A DNA stretch of 64,000 nt, taken from assembly GCA_024235995.1 (NCBI GenBank), contig JACKLI010000001.1, positions 2,914,001 through 2,978,000 of the forward strand, given 5' to 3'. A program made the translations under genes and the position numbers. The notes under the pieces are model-generated. The model was not told the origin of the DNA. It saw only the letters and a program-made list of their open reading frames with translations, and did not search any database. Positions 42,358 through 53,890 of this stretch are shown here, piece by piece. The first letter of the stretch is position 1; each line of letters opens with the position of its first letter. Source of the DNA: Burkholderiaceae bacterium (lineage in GTDB: Bacteria; Pseudomonadota; Gammaproteobacteria; Burkholderiales; Burkholderiaceae_C).

Positions 42358-43599
42358 ATGTCCTCCCCCGCACCGCCCGGCACCTGCGCGCGCCCCGACA
42401 GCCCATGGGCCGTGGGGCTGATTTTCCTGTGCCTGGGGCTGACATCGTTCGGCGGGCCGGTGGCGCACCTGGGCTACTTTCGCCAGGAATTCGTGGTGCG
42501 CCGCCGCTGGCTGGACGAAGCCGCCTACGCCGAGCTGGTGGCGCTGTGCCAGTTCTTGCCCGGCCCGGCCAGCAGCCAGGTCGGCCTGGCGCTGGGATTG
42601 CGGCGCGCGGGCTACCCCGGCGCGCTGGCGGCCTGGTGCGGCTTCACGCTGCCGTCGGCGCTGGCGCTGGTGCTGCTGGCGCTCGGCCTGACGCACTGGA
42701 ACATGGCGCACCCAGGGGCCCAGGGCGCCCTGCACGGCCTCAAGGTGGTGGCGGTGGCGGTGGTGGCGCAAGCCACGTGGGGCATGGCGCGGCAGCTGTG
42801 CCCCGACGGCCGGCGCCGCGTGCTGGCGGTGCTGGTCGCGGCCACCGCGCTGGCCTGGCCCACGCCCTGGACGCAGGTGGGCGCGATGGCCCTGGCGGCT
42901 GCCTTGGGCGCCGCGGGCGCGTTGCGGCTGCCGCCCGGGCCGGCCACGCCCCAGCAGGGCGCGCCGGCGGCGCGCTCCCTGCGCGCTGGCGCCGCCTGGC
43001 TGGCGCTGTTCTTCGCCCTGCTGCTGGGCCTGCCGCTGCTGACGGCGCTGGCGCACGGCAGCGCGCATGCCGTGCTGCTGCTGGTGGACGCCTTCTACCG
43101 CGCCGGCTCGCTGGTGTTCGGCGGCGGTCACGTGGTGCTGCCGCTGCTGCAGGCGGAGGTGGTGCCGCCGGGCTGGGTGAGCGAAGACACCTTCCTGGCC
43201 GGCTACGGGGCGGCGCAGGCCGTGCCGGGGCCGCTGTTCACGTTTGCCGCCTTTCTGGGCGCCGCCCGCACGGTGGCGCCCCAGGGCTGGCTGGGTGGCG
43301 CCATCGCGCTGGCGGCCATTTTTGCGCCGGCCTTCCTGCTGCTGGCCGGCGCGCTGCCGTTCTGGGAGCGCCTGCGCCACAGCGGGCGGGCGCGCCGCGC
43401 GCTGGCCGCCGTCAACGCCGCGGTGGTGGGCGTGCTGCTGGCGGCGCTGATCGACCCGGTGGCGCGCTACGGGCTGCGCGGCGCGGCGGATGCCGCGCTG
43501 GCGGCCGTGGCCCTGCTGGCGCTGATGCGCTGGCGCGCACCGCCCTGGCTGGTGGTGCTGGGGTGTGCGCTGGCCGGGGCGGCGATGGCGCTGGTTTGA
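42358..43599 (+). CDS. chrA: chromate transporter ChrA family (two CHR domains)
   Basis: A 413-residue membrane protein with two homologous CHR domains. The first has FGGPVAHLGYFRQEFV and CQFLPGPASSQVGL. The second has FGGGHVVLPLLQAEVV and GYGAAQAVPGPLFTFAAFLG. Typical long ChrA proteins export chromate by proton or sulfate exchange, though many family members have unknown cargo. An upstream Met at 42346 is an alternative start. It is divergent from rimP, and its promoter region overlaps the rimP leader. Confidence 0.9.
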   Translation: MSSPAPPGTCARPDSPWAVGLIFLCLGLTSFGGPVAHLGYFRQEFVVRRRWLDEAAYAELVALCQFLPGPASSQVGLALGLRRAGYPGALAAWCGFTLPSALALVLLALGLTHWNMAHPGAQGALHGLKVVAVAVVAQATWGMARQLCPDGRRRVLAVLVAATALAWPTPWTQVGAMALAAALGAAGALRLPPGPATPQQGAPAARSLRAGAAWLALFFALLLGLPLLTALAHGSAHAVLLLVDAFYRAGSLVFGGGHVVLPLLQAEVVPPGWVSEDTFLAGYGAAQAVPGPLFTFAAFLGAARTVAPQGWLGGAIALAAIFAPAFLLLAGALPFWERLRHSGRARRALAAVNAAVVGVLLAALIDPVARYGLRGAADAALAAVALLALMRWRAPPWLVVLGCALAGAAMALV

Positions 43600-43615
43600 A
43601 CCTGGAAACGGCCGC

Positions 43616-45226
<1,611 letters not shown>

Positions 45227-45237
45227 GCCTGCGCTCC

Positions 45238-45300
45238 TATCGATTCGATAGCTGGCCGCGCTTGCTGCATCCGGGCTACAACCCCATTGGGCTTGAAATT
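45238..45300 (-). repeat. dispersed short repeat between yejE and yejF
   Basis: On the minus strand: TTTCAAGCCCAATGGGG, TGTAGCCCGGATGCAGCAAGC, then CCAGCTATCGAATCGATAG. The order of blocks (TTCAAGCC, AGCCC, TGCA-CAAGC, CAGCTAT) matches the mutL copy and makes the family convincing. Confidence 0.7.
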
Positions 45301-46343
45301 CATGCCTCCCCCTTGCGCGGGTCCAGCGCGTCGCGCAGCGCCTCGCCCATGAAAGTGAGCAACAACAGGGTGAGCACCAGCACGCCGAAGGTGGAGATCG
45401 AGATCCACCACGCGTCGATGTTGTTCTTGCCCTGGCTCAGCAGCTCGCCCAGGCTGGGCGTGCCCGGCGGCACGCCCAGGCCCAGGAAATCCAGCGAGGT
45501 CAGCGCCAGGATGGCCGCGCTCATGCGAAACGGCAGAAACGTGACCACCGGCACCATGCTGTTGGGCAGGATGTGGCGCCAGATGATCTGCGCGTTGGGC
45601 ACGCCCAGCGCACGCGCGCTCTTGACGTAGTCGAGCTGGCGGTTGCGCAAAAATTCGGCACGCACGTAGTCGGACAGGCCCATCCAGCCGAACAGGCTGA
45701 GCAGCACCAGCAGCAGGCCGATGCTGGGCGCCAGGATGGCGCTGAAGATGATGAGCAGGTACAGCTCGGGCATGGAGCCCCACACCTCGATGAAGCGCTG
45801 CAAGGCCAGGTCGGTCTTGCCGCCGAAAAAGCCCTGCACCGCGCCCGCCGCAATGCCCAGCGCGGTACCCACCGCCGTCAAGGCCAAACCAAACAGCACG
45901 CAGACGCGAAAGCCGTAGATCAGCTGCGCCAGCAGGTCGCGCCCGCGGTCGTCGGTGCCCAGCCAGTTGGCGCGGCTGGGCGGCGCCGGATTGGGCGCCT
46001 GGGCAAAGTAATTGATGGTGTGCGCGCCGTAGGGGTTGGGCGGGTAGACGGCCCAGTTACCGGGCTTGGCCAACTGCGCGCGGATGAAGGGGTCGAGGTA
46101 GTCGGTCTCGGTCTCGAAGTCGCCGCCGAACACCTTCTCGGGGTAGGCCTTGAGCAGTGAAAAGTAGAACTGCCCGTCGTAGCGCACCACCAGCGGCTTG
46201 TCGTTGGAGATCACCTCGGCCAGCAGGCTCAGGCCCACCAGCACGCCAAACAGCACCAGGCTGACGAAGCCCAGCCGGTTGCGCCGAAAGCGCCGCCAGG
46301 CGCGGCGGGCTGGCGATGGACTGGGCGCCGGCGTTTCAACCAT
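45300..46343 (-). CDS. yejE: peptide ABC transporter permease (YejE type)
   Basis: A 347-residue inner-membrane permease. An N-terminal transmembrane helix is followed by a periplasmic insertion, then GTDDRGRDLLAQLIYGFRVC and five further helices, with the EAA-like loop VKSARALGVPNAQIIWRHILPNSM. The ATG at 46343 overlaps the stop of the toxin gene vapC by 8 nt. It is therefore translationally coupled to a toxin-antitoxin module that interrupts the transporter operon. Confidence 0.93.
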   Translation of the reverse strand: MVETPAPSPSPARRAWRRFRRNRLGFVSLVLFGVLVGLSLLAEVISNDKPLVVRYDGQFYFSLLKAYPEKVFGGDFETETDYLDPFIRAQLAKPGNWAVYPPNPYGAHTINYFAQAPNPAPPSRANWLGTDDRGRDLLAQLIYGFRVCVLFGLALTAVGTALGIAAGAVQGFFGGKTDLALQRFIEVWGSMPELYLLIIFSAILAPSIGLLLVLLSLFGWMGLSDYVRAEFLRNRQLDYVKSARALGVPNAQIIWRHILPNSMVPVVTFLPFRMSAAILALTSLDFLGLGVPPGTPSLGELLSQGKNNIDAWWISISTFGVLVLTLLLLTFMGEALRDALDPRKGEA

Positions 46344-46764
46344 GCAGGTCTTGCGCCAGCAGGTTGACGAAAGGCTCGCGGCTCTTGAAGCGGTAGGCAC
46401 CAAAGTCGCGCTCGTCGGTGCTCAGGATGCGCCCGTGGCCCAGGTGCTCGGCCAGCAGCACCAGCGAGGCGTCGGCCAGGTCCATCGGCAGGTTGGCGTA
46501 GCGGGCCATCAGCTGCGCCAGGCGCTCGGTTTGCGGCGCCGGCCACTGCCACACGGCCACGCCGCCGGCGGCCACGTCCAGCAGCAGGGCCTGGGCCGCG
46601 TCGGTGCCGATCCAGCGCGTGAGCAGGTGCGTGGCCTCGGTCAGCACCGGCCAGGTGGTGATCCAGCCTTCGGCCTGGGTGTCCAGTGCCCGCACCGAGC
46701 GCCCGTGCCAGGCATCGCCGGCGTCGGCTAGGGCGTAGAAGAACCCGGCGTCGGCAATGATCAT
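46336..46764 (-). CDS. PIN-domain ribonuclease toxin (VapC-like)
   Basis: A 142-residue PIN domain. The first acidic residue is in MIIADAGFFYALAD, the second in TTWPVLTEATHLL, and the third and fourth in DLADASLVLLAE and STDERDFGAYR. This is the usual VapC layout, and such toxins cleave RNA. The start ATG overlaps the antitoxin stop (ATGA). The toxin ends inside the start of yejE. Confidence 0.88.
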   Translation of the reverse strand: MIIADAGFFYALADAGDAWHGRSVRALDTQAEGWITTWPVLTEATHLLTRWIGTDAAQALLLDVAAGGVAVWQWPAPQTERLAQLMARYANLPMDLADASLVLLAEHLGHGRILSTDERDFGAYRFKSREPFVNLLAQDLHG

Positions 46765-47078
46765 GCGCGGCCCTTGGGTGCTTTGGGCGCCGGCCACGGC
46801 GGGGTGGCCTCATGCACCGCAGGCGCCCGCCCCTGGTGCTTGTCGGCCCAGGCCTCGGCCAGGCGATCCTTGTAGCGGCTGGCCACGTCGCTGCGGCCGC
46901 TGCGCCCCTGCCCCACAAAGGCGGCAAAGTGGCTCAGGCCGCCGCGCTGGGCACGCAGCTGGTCGTAGTAGTGCTGCACGCTGGTGCGCAGCACCTCGCT
47001 CACGCCCAGGCCGGTGGCCTGAGCCAGGTACATCAGCTGCTGCTCCGCGTCGCCGTCGAACCGTGCATTCACGCGCAT
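46761..47078 (-). CDS. antitoxin (ribbon-helix-helix-like) of the VapBC-type pair
   Basis: A 105-residue protein. The N-terminus MRVNARFDGDAEQQLMYLAQATGLGVSEVLRTSVQ fits a ribbon-helix-helix DNA-binding domain. A basic and Pro-rich C-terminus would be the toxin-binding part. It is coupled to the PIN toxin by a 4-nt overlap. Its Shine-Dalgarno GGAG lies directly next to the end of repeat B. Confidence 0.8.
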   Translation of the reverse strand: MRVNARFDGDAEQQLMYLAQATGLGVSEVLRTSVQHYYDQLRAQRGGLSHFAAFVGQGRSGRSDVASRYKDRLAEAWADKHQGRAPAVHEATPPWPAPKAPKGRA

Positions 47079-47093
47079 GATGACGAACTCCTT

Positions 47094-47361
47094 AGAGCCT
47101 GTTTATGACCTTTTCATGGTGCCCGTTGCCCCGCAAAGGCAGTGGCTGCAAGGCGCAAACCGCAGACGGGCTGGTGGCCCGGCGAGGATTTGCAACGCCG
47201 CAGACGCTGCCTTTGCGGGGCAACCCTTCGGGCAAGGCAGCAAAAAGCCGCACTCGTCGTTGCGCACCTTGCCCAGGCCACCAGCATGGCCTGCGGCGCG
47301 CGCCTCGATTGCGGCTTTTTGCTGCCTTGCGGGCACCATGAAAAGGTCATAAACAGGCTCT
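47094..47361. repeat. 268-bp cloverleaf-like nested inverted repeat, copy B
   Basis: The outer arms are a perfect 32-bp inverted repeat (47094-47125 and 47330-47361). Branch 1 pairs 47125-47142 with 47207-47224 (18 of 18 bp). Branch 2 pairs 47232-47252 with 47310-47330 (21 of 21 bp) and is capped by CAGGCCA/TGGCCTG (47274-47280, 47287-47293). CCCTTCGGG (47224-47232) lies at the junction, as in copy A. Both ends read G-x-GCCTGTT from outside, as in copy A, but the stems differ. TTAG flanks both sides. It sits in the leader of the vapBC-like pair and has no coding potential. Confidence 0.9.
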
Positions 47362-47374
47362 TAGAAAAATCGGT

Positions 47375-47395
47375 TTGTCTTGCATTGTATGACAA
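47375..47395 (-). promoter_or_regulatory. operator-like dyad, probable original vapBC promoter region
   Basis: TTGTC (47375-47379) and GACAA (47391-47395) are inverted repeats, and TTGT-ATG-ACAA (47385-47395) is a second dyad inside. Such sites are typical of antitoxin autoregulation. The region lies on the far side of repeat B from the antitoxin gene. Removing repeat B would put it about 30 nt upstream of the antitoxin start. Confidence 0.4.
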
Positions 47396-47409
47396 CCGGG
47401 TTTTCACCG

Positions 47410-48441
47410 TCAATCGAACTTCACCCGCGGATCCACCCACACATAGGTCAGGTCGCTGACGAGCTTGGTGAGCAGGCCGATCAGCGTGAACAGGTACAGG
47501 GTGCCCAGCACCACCGGGTAGTCGCGCCGGATCACGCTCTCGTAGCTGAGCAGGCCCAGGCCATCGAGTGAGAACAAGGTCTCGATGAGCAGCGCGCCGG
47601 TGAAGAACGCGCCGATGAAGGCGGCCGGAAAGCCGGTGACGATGGGAATCAGCGCGTTGCGAAACACGTGTTTCCACAGCACCTGCCGCTCGCTCAAGCC
47701 CTTGGCGCGCGCCGTCAGCACGTACTGCTTGCGGATTTCTTCCAGAAAACTGTTCTTGGTCAGCATGGCGGTGACGGCAAAGCTGCCCATCACCATGGCC
47801 GTCACCGGCAGCGTGATGTGCCACAGGTAGTCGGTGATGCGCGCCGGCCAGCTCAGCTCGTCCCAGTTGCCCGAGGTCAGCCCGCGCAGCGGAAACCAGC
47901 CCAGCTGCCCGCCGAAGATGACCAGCAGCGCCACCCCCAGCACGAAGCCCGGAATGGCGTAGCCCGCCAGCACCAGCAGCGTGGTGACCAGGTCGAACCG
48001 GCTGCCCGCGCGCACCGCCTTGGCCACACCCAGCGGCACGCTGATGCCGTAGCTGATGAAAAACGTCCACAGGCCCAGGCTGATCGACACCGGCAGCTTC
48101 TCGCGGATGAGCTGCCACACGTCCTTGTTCTGGAAAAAGCTGCGCCCCAGATCGAAGCGCGCGTAGTTCTTCAGCATCAGCCAGAAGCGCTCGGGAGCGG
48201 GTTTGTCGAAGCCGTAGAGCTTGCGGATCTCGGCCAGGCGCTTTTCGTCCACCCCCTGCGCGCCGCGATAGGCCAGCCCGCCGCCCTCGGCCCCCGCGCC
48301 GCCCGCCCCCGCGCGGGCCTCGGCCAGGTACTGCTCCACCGGCCCGCCCGGCACGAACTGGATCACCACGAAGGTCAGCAGCAGCACGCCCAGCAGCGTG
48401 GGCAGCATGAGCAAAAGGCGCTTCAGGACGTAGGCGAACAT
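47410..48441 (-). CDS. yejB: peptide ABC transporter permease (YejB type)
   Basis: A 343-residue permease. The N-terminus MFAYVLKRLLLMLPTLLGVLLLTFVVIQFVPGGPVEQ is typical of DppB/YejB. A Gly/Ala-rich periplasmic loop and a C-terminal binding-protein-dependent transport domain follow (AMVMGSFAVTAMLTKNSFLEEIRKQYVLTARAKGLSERQVLWKHV). It pairs with yejE but is separated from it by the TA module and repeat B. It is divergent from the metallophosphoesterase gene, with 43 nt between start codons. Confidence 0.93.
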   Translation of the reverse strand: MFAYVLKRLLLMLPTLLGVLLLTFVVIQFVPGGPVEQYLAEARAGAGGAGAEGGGLAYRGAQGVDEKRLAEIRKLYGFDKPAPERFWLMLKNYARFDLGRSFFQNKDVWQLIREKLPVSISLGLWTFFISYGISVPLGVAKAVRAGSRFDLVTTLLVLAGYAIPGFVLGVALLVIFGGQLGWFPLRGLTSGNWDELSWPARITDYLWHITLPVTAMVMGSFAVTAMLTKNSFLEEIRKQYVLTARAKGLSERQVLWKHVFRNALIPIVTGFPAAFIGAFFTGALLIETLFSLDGLGLLSYESVIRRDYPVVLGTLYLFTLIGLLTKLVSDLTYVWVDPRVKFD

Positions 48442-48484
48442 GATGCGCGATAGGATAGTTCAAGGCACACGTTGCGAGCCCCTC

Positions 48485-49252
48485 ATGAAGCTTCACATTC
48501 TTTCCGACCTGCACCTGGGCGTGCAGGACATGGCGCAGCCCGCCACCTCGGCCGACGTGGTGATCCTGGCCGGCGACATCAGCCGGCCCGAGCGCGCCGC
48601 GCCCTGGGCGCTGGCCTTCGACAAGCCGGTGATCTACGTCATCGGCAACCACGAGTTCTACGGCTCCAGCCTGCCCGAGGTGAAAGCGGCCTTTCACCGC
48701 CTGTTCGACGGCACGCACGTCCACCTGCTGGACGACAGCGCCGTCGAGCTGGGCGGCGTGCGCTTTCTGGGCTCCACCCTGTGGACCGATTTTCTGGCCC
48801 ATGGCGACGGCGAGCGGCAGGCCGAGGCGATGCGCGCCACAAGCGAGTTCATGTACGACTTCAAGCGCGTGCGCACCGGGCCGGGTGACGACGCCCCGCT
48901 GCTGACGCCCGAGGACACCATGCAGCTGTTTGACGCCAGCAGCCGCTGGCTGGACGCCGAGCTGGACCGTCCGTTTGCCGGGCCCACGGTGGTCGTCACC
49001 CACCACGCGCCCACGCTGCACAGCATCCACCCGCGCTTTGCCGGCTCGCCGATCAACGCCGCCTTTGTCTCGGATGCCGCGTGGCTGCTGAAGGGGCGGC
49101 GCGCGCGGCTGTGGATTCACGGCCACACGCACGACAGCTTCGACTACGAGGTCGACGGCACGCGCGTGCTGTGCAACCCGCGTGGCTACGCACGCGAGGG
49201 CAAGGTCGAAAACGCCATGTTCAACCCCGAGCTGGTGGTGTCGGTGGGCTGA
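48485..49252 (+). CDS. calcineurin-like metallophosphoesterase
   Basis: A 255-residue metallophosphoesterase with all family motifs in order: SDLHLG, LAGDIS, GNHE, THH and GHTH, forming the di-metal site. The ATG at 48485 is chosen because the catalytic SDLHLG sits at the expected N-terminal position; a Met at 48440 would overlap yejB. Substrate unknown. Its plus-strand location between yejA and yejB means the transporter genes are not one transcript. Confidence 0.88.
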   Translation: MKLHILSDLHLGVQDMAQPATSADVVILAGDISRPERAAPWALAFDKPVIYVIGNHEFYGSSLPEVKAAFHRLFDGTHVHLLDDSAVELGGVRFLGSTLWTDFLAHGDGERQAEAMRATSEFMYDFKRVRTGPGDDAPLLTPEDTMQLFDASSRWLDAELDRPFAGPTVVVTHHAPTLHSIHPRFAGSPINAAFVSDAAWLLKGRRARLWIHGHTHDSFDYEVDGTRVLCNPRGYAREGKVENAMFNPELVVSVG

Positions 49253-49261
49253 CAGACAGCG

Positions 49262-51064
49262 TCAGGGGCCTGGCGGCTGGCGCGCCCACCAGGTCTCGAT
49301 GGCCCAGGCTTCGCCCTGGAAGTACGCCGGCACCACGGCGGGCCGCGCCAGCCGCCAGGCGTTGTAGGCCAGCCGGTGCACCGGCGAATACCACTGCGGC
49401 AGCAGGTAGTGCTCGTGGCTGACCACGCGCTCCAGCGCGCGGCACGAGGCCAGGAACTCGGGCCGGGTCGCCGCGCCCACCATGTGGCTGATGAGGCTGT
49501 CCACCGCCGGGTTCTTGACGCCCGCCAGGTTGCCCGAATCGGGAGTGTCGGCGGCCTTGCTGCCGAACAGGTCGGCGTATTCCTGCCCCGGGTTGAAGGT
49601 GCCCTGGTAGGCGATGGTGGTGATGTCGAAGTCGAAAGTTTGCAGCCGCTGCTGGTACAGCGCGAAGTCGACCGCGCGGTAGTCCAGGCGGATGCCCAGC
49701 TTTTCCAGGTTGCGCCGCCAAGGCGCCACCACGCGCGCGCCGCCCTCGTTGCTGTCCAGGTATTCCAGCACCATGGGCTGGCCCTGGGCGTTCTTCAGCA
49801 CGCCGCCCTGCACCGTCCAGCCGGCCTGCGCCAGCAGCTGCTGCGCCTGGCGCAGGTTCTCGCGCAGGCCGTTGGGGCTTTGGTCGGTGCGCGGCGGCTC
49901 GAAGGCGGGGCCGAAGGCGGCGGGCGGAATGTCCTTTTTGTACGGCTCCATCAGCGCCCGTTGTGCGGCGTCGGGCACGCCCGTGGCCGCGCACGCGGTG
50001 TTGCCGAAGATGCCGTGCACGCGCCGGTAGGCGCCGTAGAACATCTGCCGGTTCATCCACTCGAAGTCGATCGCCAGGCCCAGCGCCTGGCGCACGCGCA
50101 CGTCCTGCAGCAGCGGGCGGCGGGTGTTGAGCACGTAGCTCTGAAAGCCGGTGGGCAACTGGTGCCGGAACTCGCCCTTGACCAGCTCGCCGGTCTTGAA
50201 CTTGGGGCCGTTCACGCGCCGCGCCCAGTCGCCGGCCGAGTAGAACGCCATCAGATCGAACTCGCCGGCCTTCAGCGCCTCCAGCCGCGCCGTGTTGTCG
50301 CGGTAGATCTTGACCTGCACGCGATCGAAGTTGTCGCTGCCGCGCTTGGGCGCCAGATCGCGCGCCCAGTAGTTCGGGTCGCGCACGTAGGTGATGTCGC
50401 GCCCGAAGTTGACCGGCCCGATCCGGTAAGGCCCGCTGCCGATGGGCGGCTCCATCACCACCTGGTCGAAGGGCTTGCCCTGCCCCCACTTGCGGCTGAA
50501 CACGGGCAGGCCGCCCACGGTCAGCGGCAGCTCGCGGTTGGGTTGCCTGAAGCGAAAGCGCACGGTGCGCTCGTCCAGCACGTCAGCGCCGGCCACCTCG
50601 ATCAGCAGGGTCTTGTAGGCCGGCGAGACGTAGGGGCCGACCAGGGTGTCGAAGCTGTGCTTGACGTCCGCCGCCAGCACCGGCGAGCCGTCGTGAAAGC
50701 GCGCCTCGGGCCGCAGGCGGAAGGTGGCCGACAGGCGGTCGGGCGCGACGCTGACGTCCTCGGCCAGCAGGCCGTAGGCGGCGCCGGCCTCGTCCAGCGA
50801 ACCCGTCAGCAGCGTGTCGAACATCAGCTGGCTGAGGTAGGTGGGCGCGTTGCCGCGAATGGTGAAGGGGTTGTACTTGTCGAAGGTGGAGGCGCGCGAA
50901 TTGCCCACCAGGCGGATTTCGCCGCCCTTGGGCGCATCGGCGTTGACGTAGTCGAAGTGGCTGAAGCCGGCCAGGTACTTGAGATCGCCCCACAGCGCGT
51001 AGCCATGCGCGGCCCAGGCCGGAAGGCTGCATGCCGCGAGCAGGGCCGCCAGAACAAGTCGCAT
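49262..51064 (-). CDS. yejA: periplasmic peptide-binding protein (YejA type)
   Basis: A 600-residue SBP family 5 protein with a signal peptide (LVLAALLAACSLPAWA). The N-terminal YALWGDLKYLAGFSHFDYVNADAPKGGEIRL is typical of YejA; known relatives bind peptides such as microcin C. It faces yejB across the metallophosphoesterase gene. The start codon is 37 nt from divergent fabI. Confidence 0.92.
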   Translation of the reverse strand: MRLVLAALLAACSLPAWAAHGYALWGDLKYLAGFSHFDYVNADAPKGGEIRLVGNSRASTFDKYNPFTIRGNAPTYLSQLMFDTLLTGSLDEAGAAYGLLAEDVSVAPDRLSATFRLRPEARFHDGSPVLAADVKHSFDTLVGPYVSPAYKTLLIEVAGADVLDERTVRFRFRQPNRELPLTVGGLPVFSRKWGQGKPFDQVVMEPPIGSGPYRIGPVNFGRDITYVRDPNYWARDLAPKRGSDNFDRVQVKIYRDNTARLEALKAGEFDLMAFYSAGDWARRVNGPKFKTGELVKGEFRHQLPTGFQSYVLNTRRPLLQDVRVRQALGLAIDFEWMNRQMFYGAYRRVHGIFGNTACAATGVPDAAQRALMEPYKKDIPPAAFGPAFEPPRTDQSPNGLRENLRQAQQLLAQAGWTVQGGVLKNAQGQPMVLEYLDSNEGGARVVAPWRRNLEKLGIRLDYRAVDFALYQQRLQTFDFDITTIAYQGTFNPGQEYADLFGSKAADTPDSGNLAGVKNPAVDSLISHMVGAATRPEFLASCRALERVVSHEHYLLPQWYSPVHRLAYNAWRLARPAVVPAYFQGEAWAIETWWARQPPGP

Positions 51065-51101
51065 GCGATAATTCTGCCGCTATTTTTCGAGGAGCCAGCG
51101 C

Positions 51102-51905
51102 ATGACCCATCCCACCGGCTTTCTGGCGGGCAAGAAGCTTTTGATCACCGGCGTGTTGTCCAACCGGTCCATCGCCTACGGCATTGCCAAGGCCTGCCGC
51201 GCCCAGGGCGCCGAGCTGGCCTTCAGCTACGTGGGCGAGCGCTTCAAGGGCCGCATCACCGAGTTTGCGGCCGAGTTCGATTCCACCCTGGTGTTCGACT
51301 GCGACGTCGGCAGCGACGAGCAGATCGAGCGCATGTTCAAGGACCTCTCGGCCACCTGGCCCACCTTCGACGGCTTCGTGCACGCCATCGGCTTTGCGCC
51401 GCGCGAGGCGATCGCCGGCAACTTCTTCGACGGCCTCTCGCGCGAGAACTACCGCATCGCGCACGACATCAGCGCCTACAGCTTTCCGGGCATGGCCAAG
51501 GCCGCCCTGCCCTACCTGAGCGACAAGGCCGCCCTGCTGACGCTGAGCTACCTGGGCGCGCTGCGCAGCATCCCCAACTACAACACCATGGGCCTGGCCA
51601 AGGCCAGCCTGGAAGCCAGCGTGCGCTACATGGCCGAGGCGCTGGGTGGCAAGGGCGTGCGCGTCAACGGCATCAGCGCCGGCCCCATCAAGACGCTGGC
51701 CGCCAGCGGCATCAAGGACTTCGGCAAGCTGCTGGGCTACGTGGCCAGCGCCTCGCCGCTGCGCCGCAACGTCACCATTGAGGACGTGGGCAACGTGGCG
51801 GCCTTCTTGCTGAGCGACCTGGCTGCCGGCGTGACGGCCGAGATCACCTACGTGGACGGCGGCTTCAGCCAGACGGCGGGCCTGTCGGCCGACATGGTGG
51901 GGTGA
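51102..51905 (+). CDS. fabI: enoyl-[acyl-carrier-protein] reductase (NADH)
   Basis: A 267-residue short-chain-type FabI. The cofactor segment LLITGVLSNRSIAYGIAKAC replaces the classic GXXXGXG. The active site YNTMGLAKASLE holds the Tyr-X6-Lys pair. AISAGPIKTLAASGI-like residues and DGGFSQTAGL follow at the C-terminus. It reduces enoyl-ACP in fatty-acid elongation. A GAGGAG Shine-Dalgarno precedes it. It is convergent with the VOC gene. Confidence 0.97.
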   Translation: MTHPTGFLAGKKLLITGVLSNRSIAYGIAKACRAQGAELAFSYVGERFKGRITEFAAEFDSTLVFDCDVGSDEQIERMFKDLSATWPTFDGFVHAIGFAPREAIAGNFFDGLSRENYRIAHDISAYSFPGMAKAALPYLSDKAALLTLSYLGALRSIPNYNTMGLAKASLEASVRYMAEALGGKGVRVNGISAGPIKTLAASGIKDFGKLLGYVASASPLRRNVTIEDVGNVAAFLLSDLAAGVTAEITYVDGGFSQTAGLSADMVG

Positions 51906-51911
51906 CCTGCT

Positions 51912-51938
51912 GGCCATGGGTCAAATCGACCCATGGCC
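51912..51938. terminator. perfect 11-bp hairpin between convergent fabI and VOC genes
   Basis: GGCCATGGGTC (51912-51922) and GACCCATGGCC (51928-51938) flank a 5-nt loop in the 45-nt gap between converging genes. No T-run; probably a shared terminator. Confidence 0.5.
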
Positions 51939-51950
51939 GCTTCGGCGGCC

Positions 51951-52343
51951 TTACTTGGGGCGATACAGGGCGCAGAGCTTGTTGCCGTCGGGGTCGCGCA
52001 CGTAGGCCAGATACAGGGCGCCCGCCTTGCCCTCCCGCAGGCCGGGCGGGTTTTCGATCGAGCGGCCGCCGTGCGCCAGCGCCGCGTCGTGAAAGGCCTG
52101 GACCTGCTCGGGCGAGCTGCACTTGAAGCCGATGGTGGCGCCATTGGCAGAGGTCGCCGGCTCGCCGTTGATCGGCTCGGAGATGCAGAAGGTGTTGCCC
52201 TCGTGCCGGTAGAACAGCCGCGTGTGGCCGGTGGGCGCCTGGTTGCGAGCGGGCTCGGGCGCGCCGAGCAGGCCCAGCACCGCGTCGTAAAAGCGCTTGG
52301 AACGGTCGATGTCGTTGGAGCCGACCATGATGTGGCTGAACAT
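51951..52343 (-). CDS. VOC-family (glyoxalase/dioxygenase-fold) protein
   Basis: A 130-residue protein with paired beta-alpha-beta-beta-beta modules of the vicinal-oxygen-chelate fold (SHIMVGSNDIDRSKRFYDAVLGLLG; AYVRDPDGNKLCALYRP). His5 and Glu-type ligand positions are plausible, but the substrate is unknown. ATG 52343 was selected; the frame continues upstream into rng's opposite frame. It is convergent with fabI and 29 nt from the end of rng. Confidence 0.85.
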   Translation of the reverse strand: MFSHIMVGSNDIDRSKRFYDAVLGLLGAPEPARNQAPTGHTRLFYRHEGNTFCISEPINGEPATSANGATIGFKCSSPEQVQAFHDAALAHGGRSIENPPGLREGKAGALYLAYVRDPDGNKLCALYRPK

Positions 52344-52372
52344 GATTTTTCTCTCCGAGTGGTTCGTGACAG

Positions 52373-53863
<1,491 letters not shown>

Positions 53864-53890
53864 ATTTGATAGCTTCTCGCGCTTATTGCA
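53864..53890 (-). repeat. dispersed short repeat fragment between rng and maf
   Basis: Minus strand: GCGCGAGAAGCTATCAAATAT, with the AGCTATCAAA end shared with the copy at 26959-27010 (AGCTATCAAC). Short and probably partial. Confidence 0.45.
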
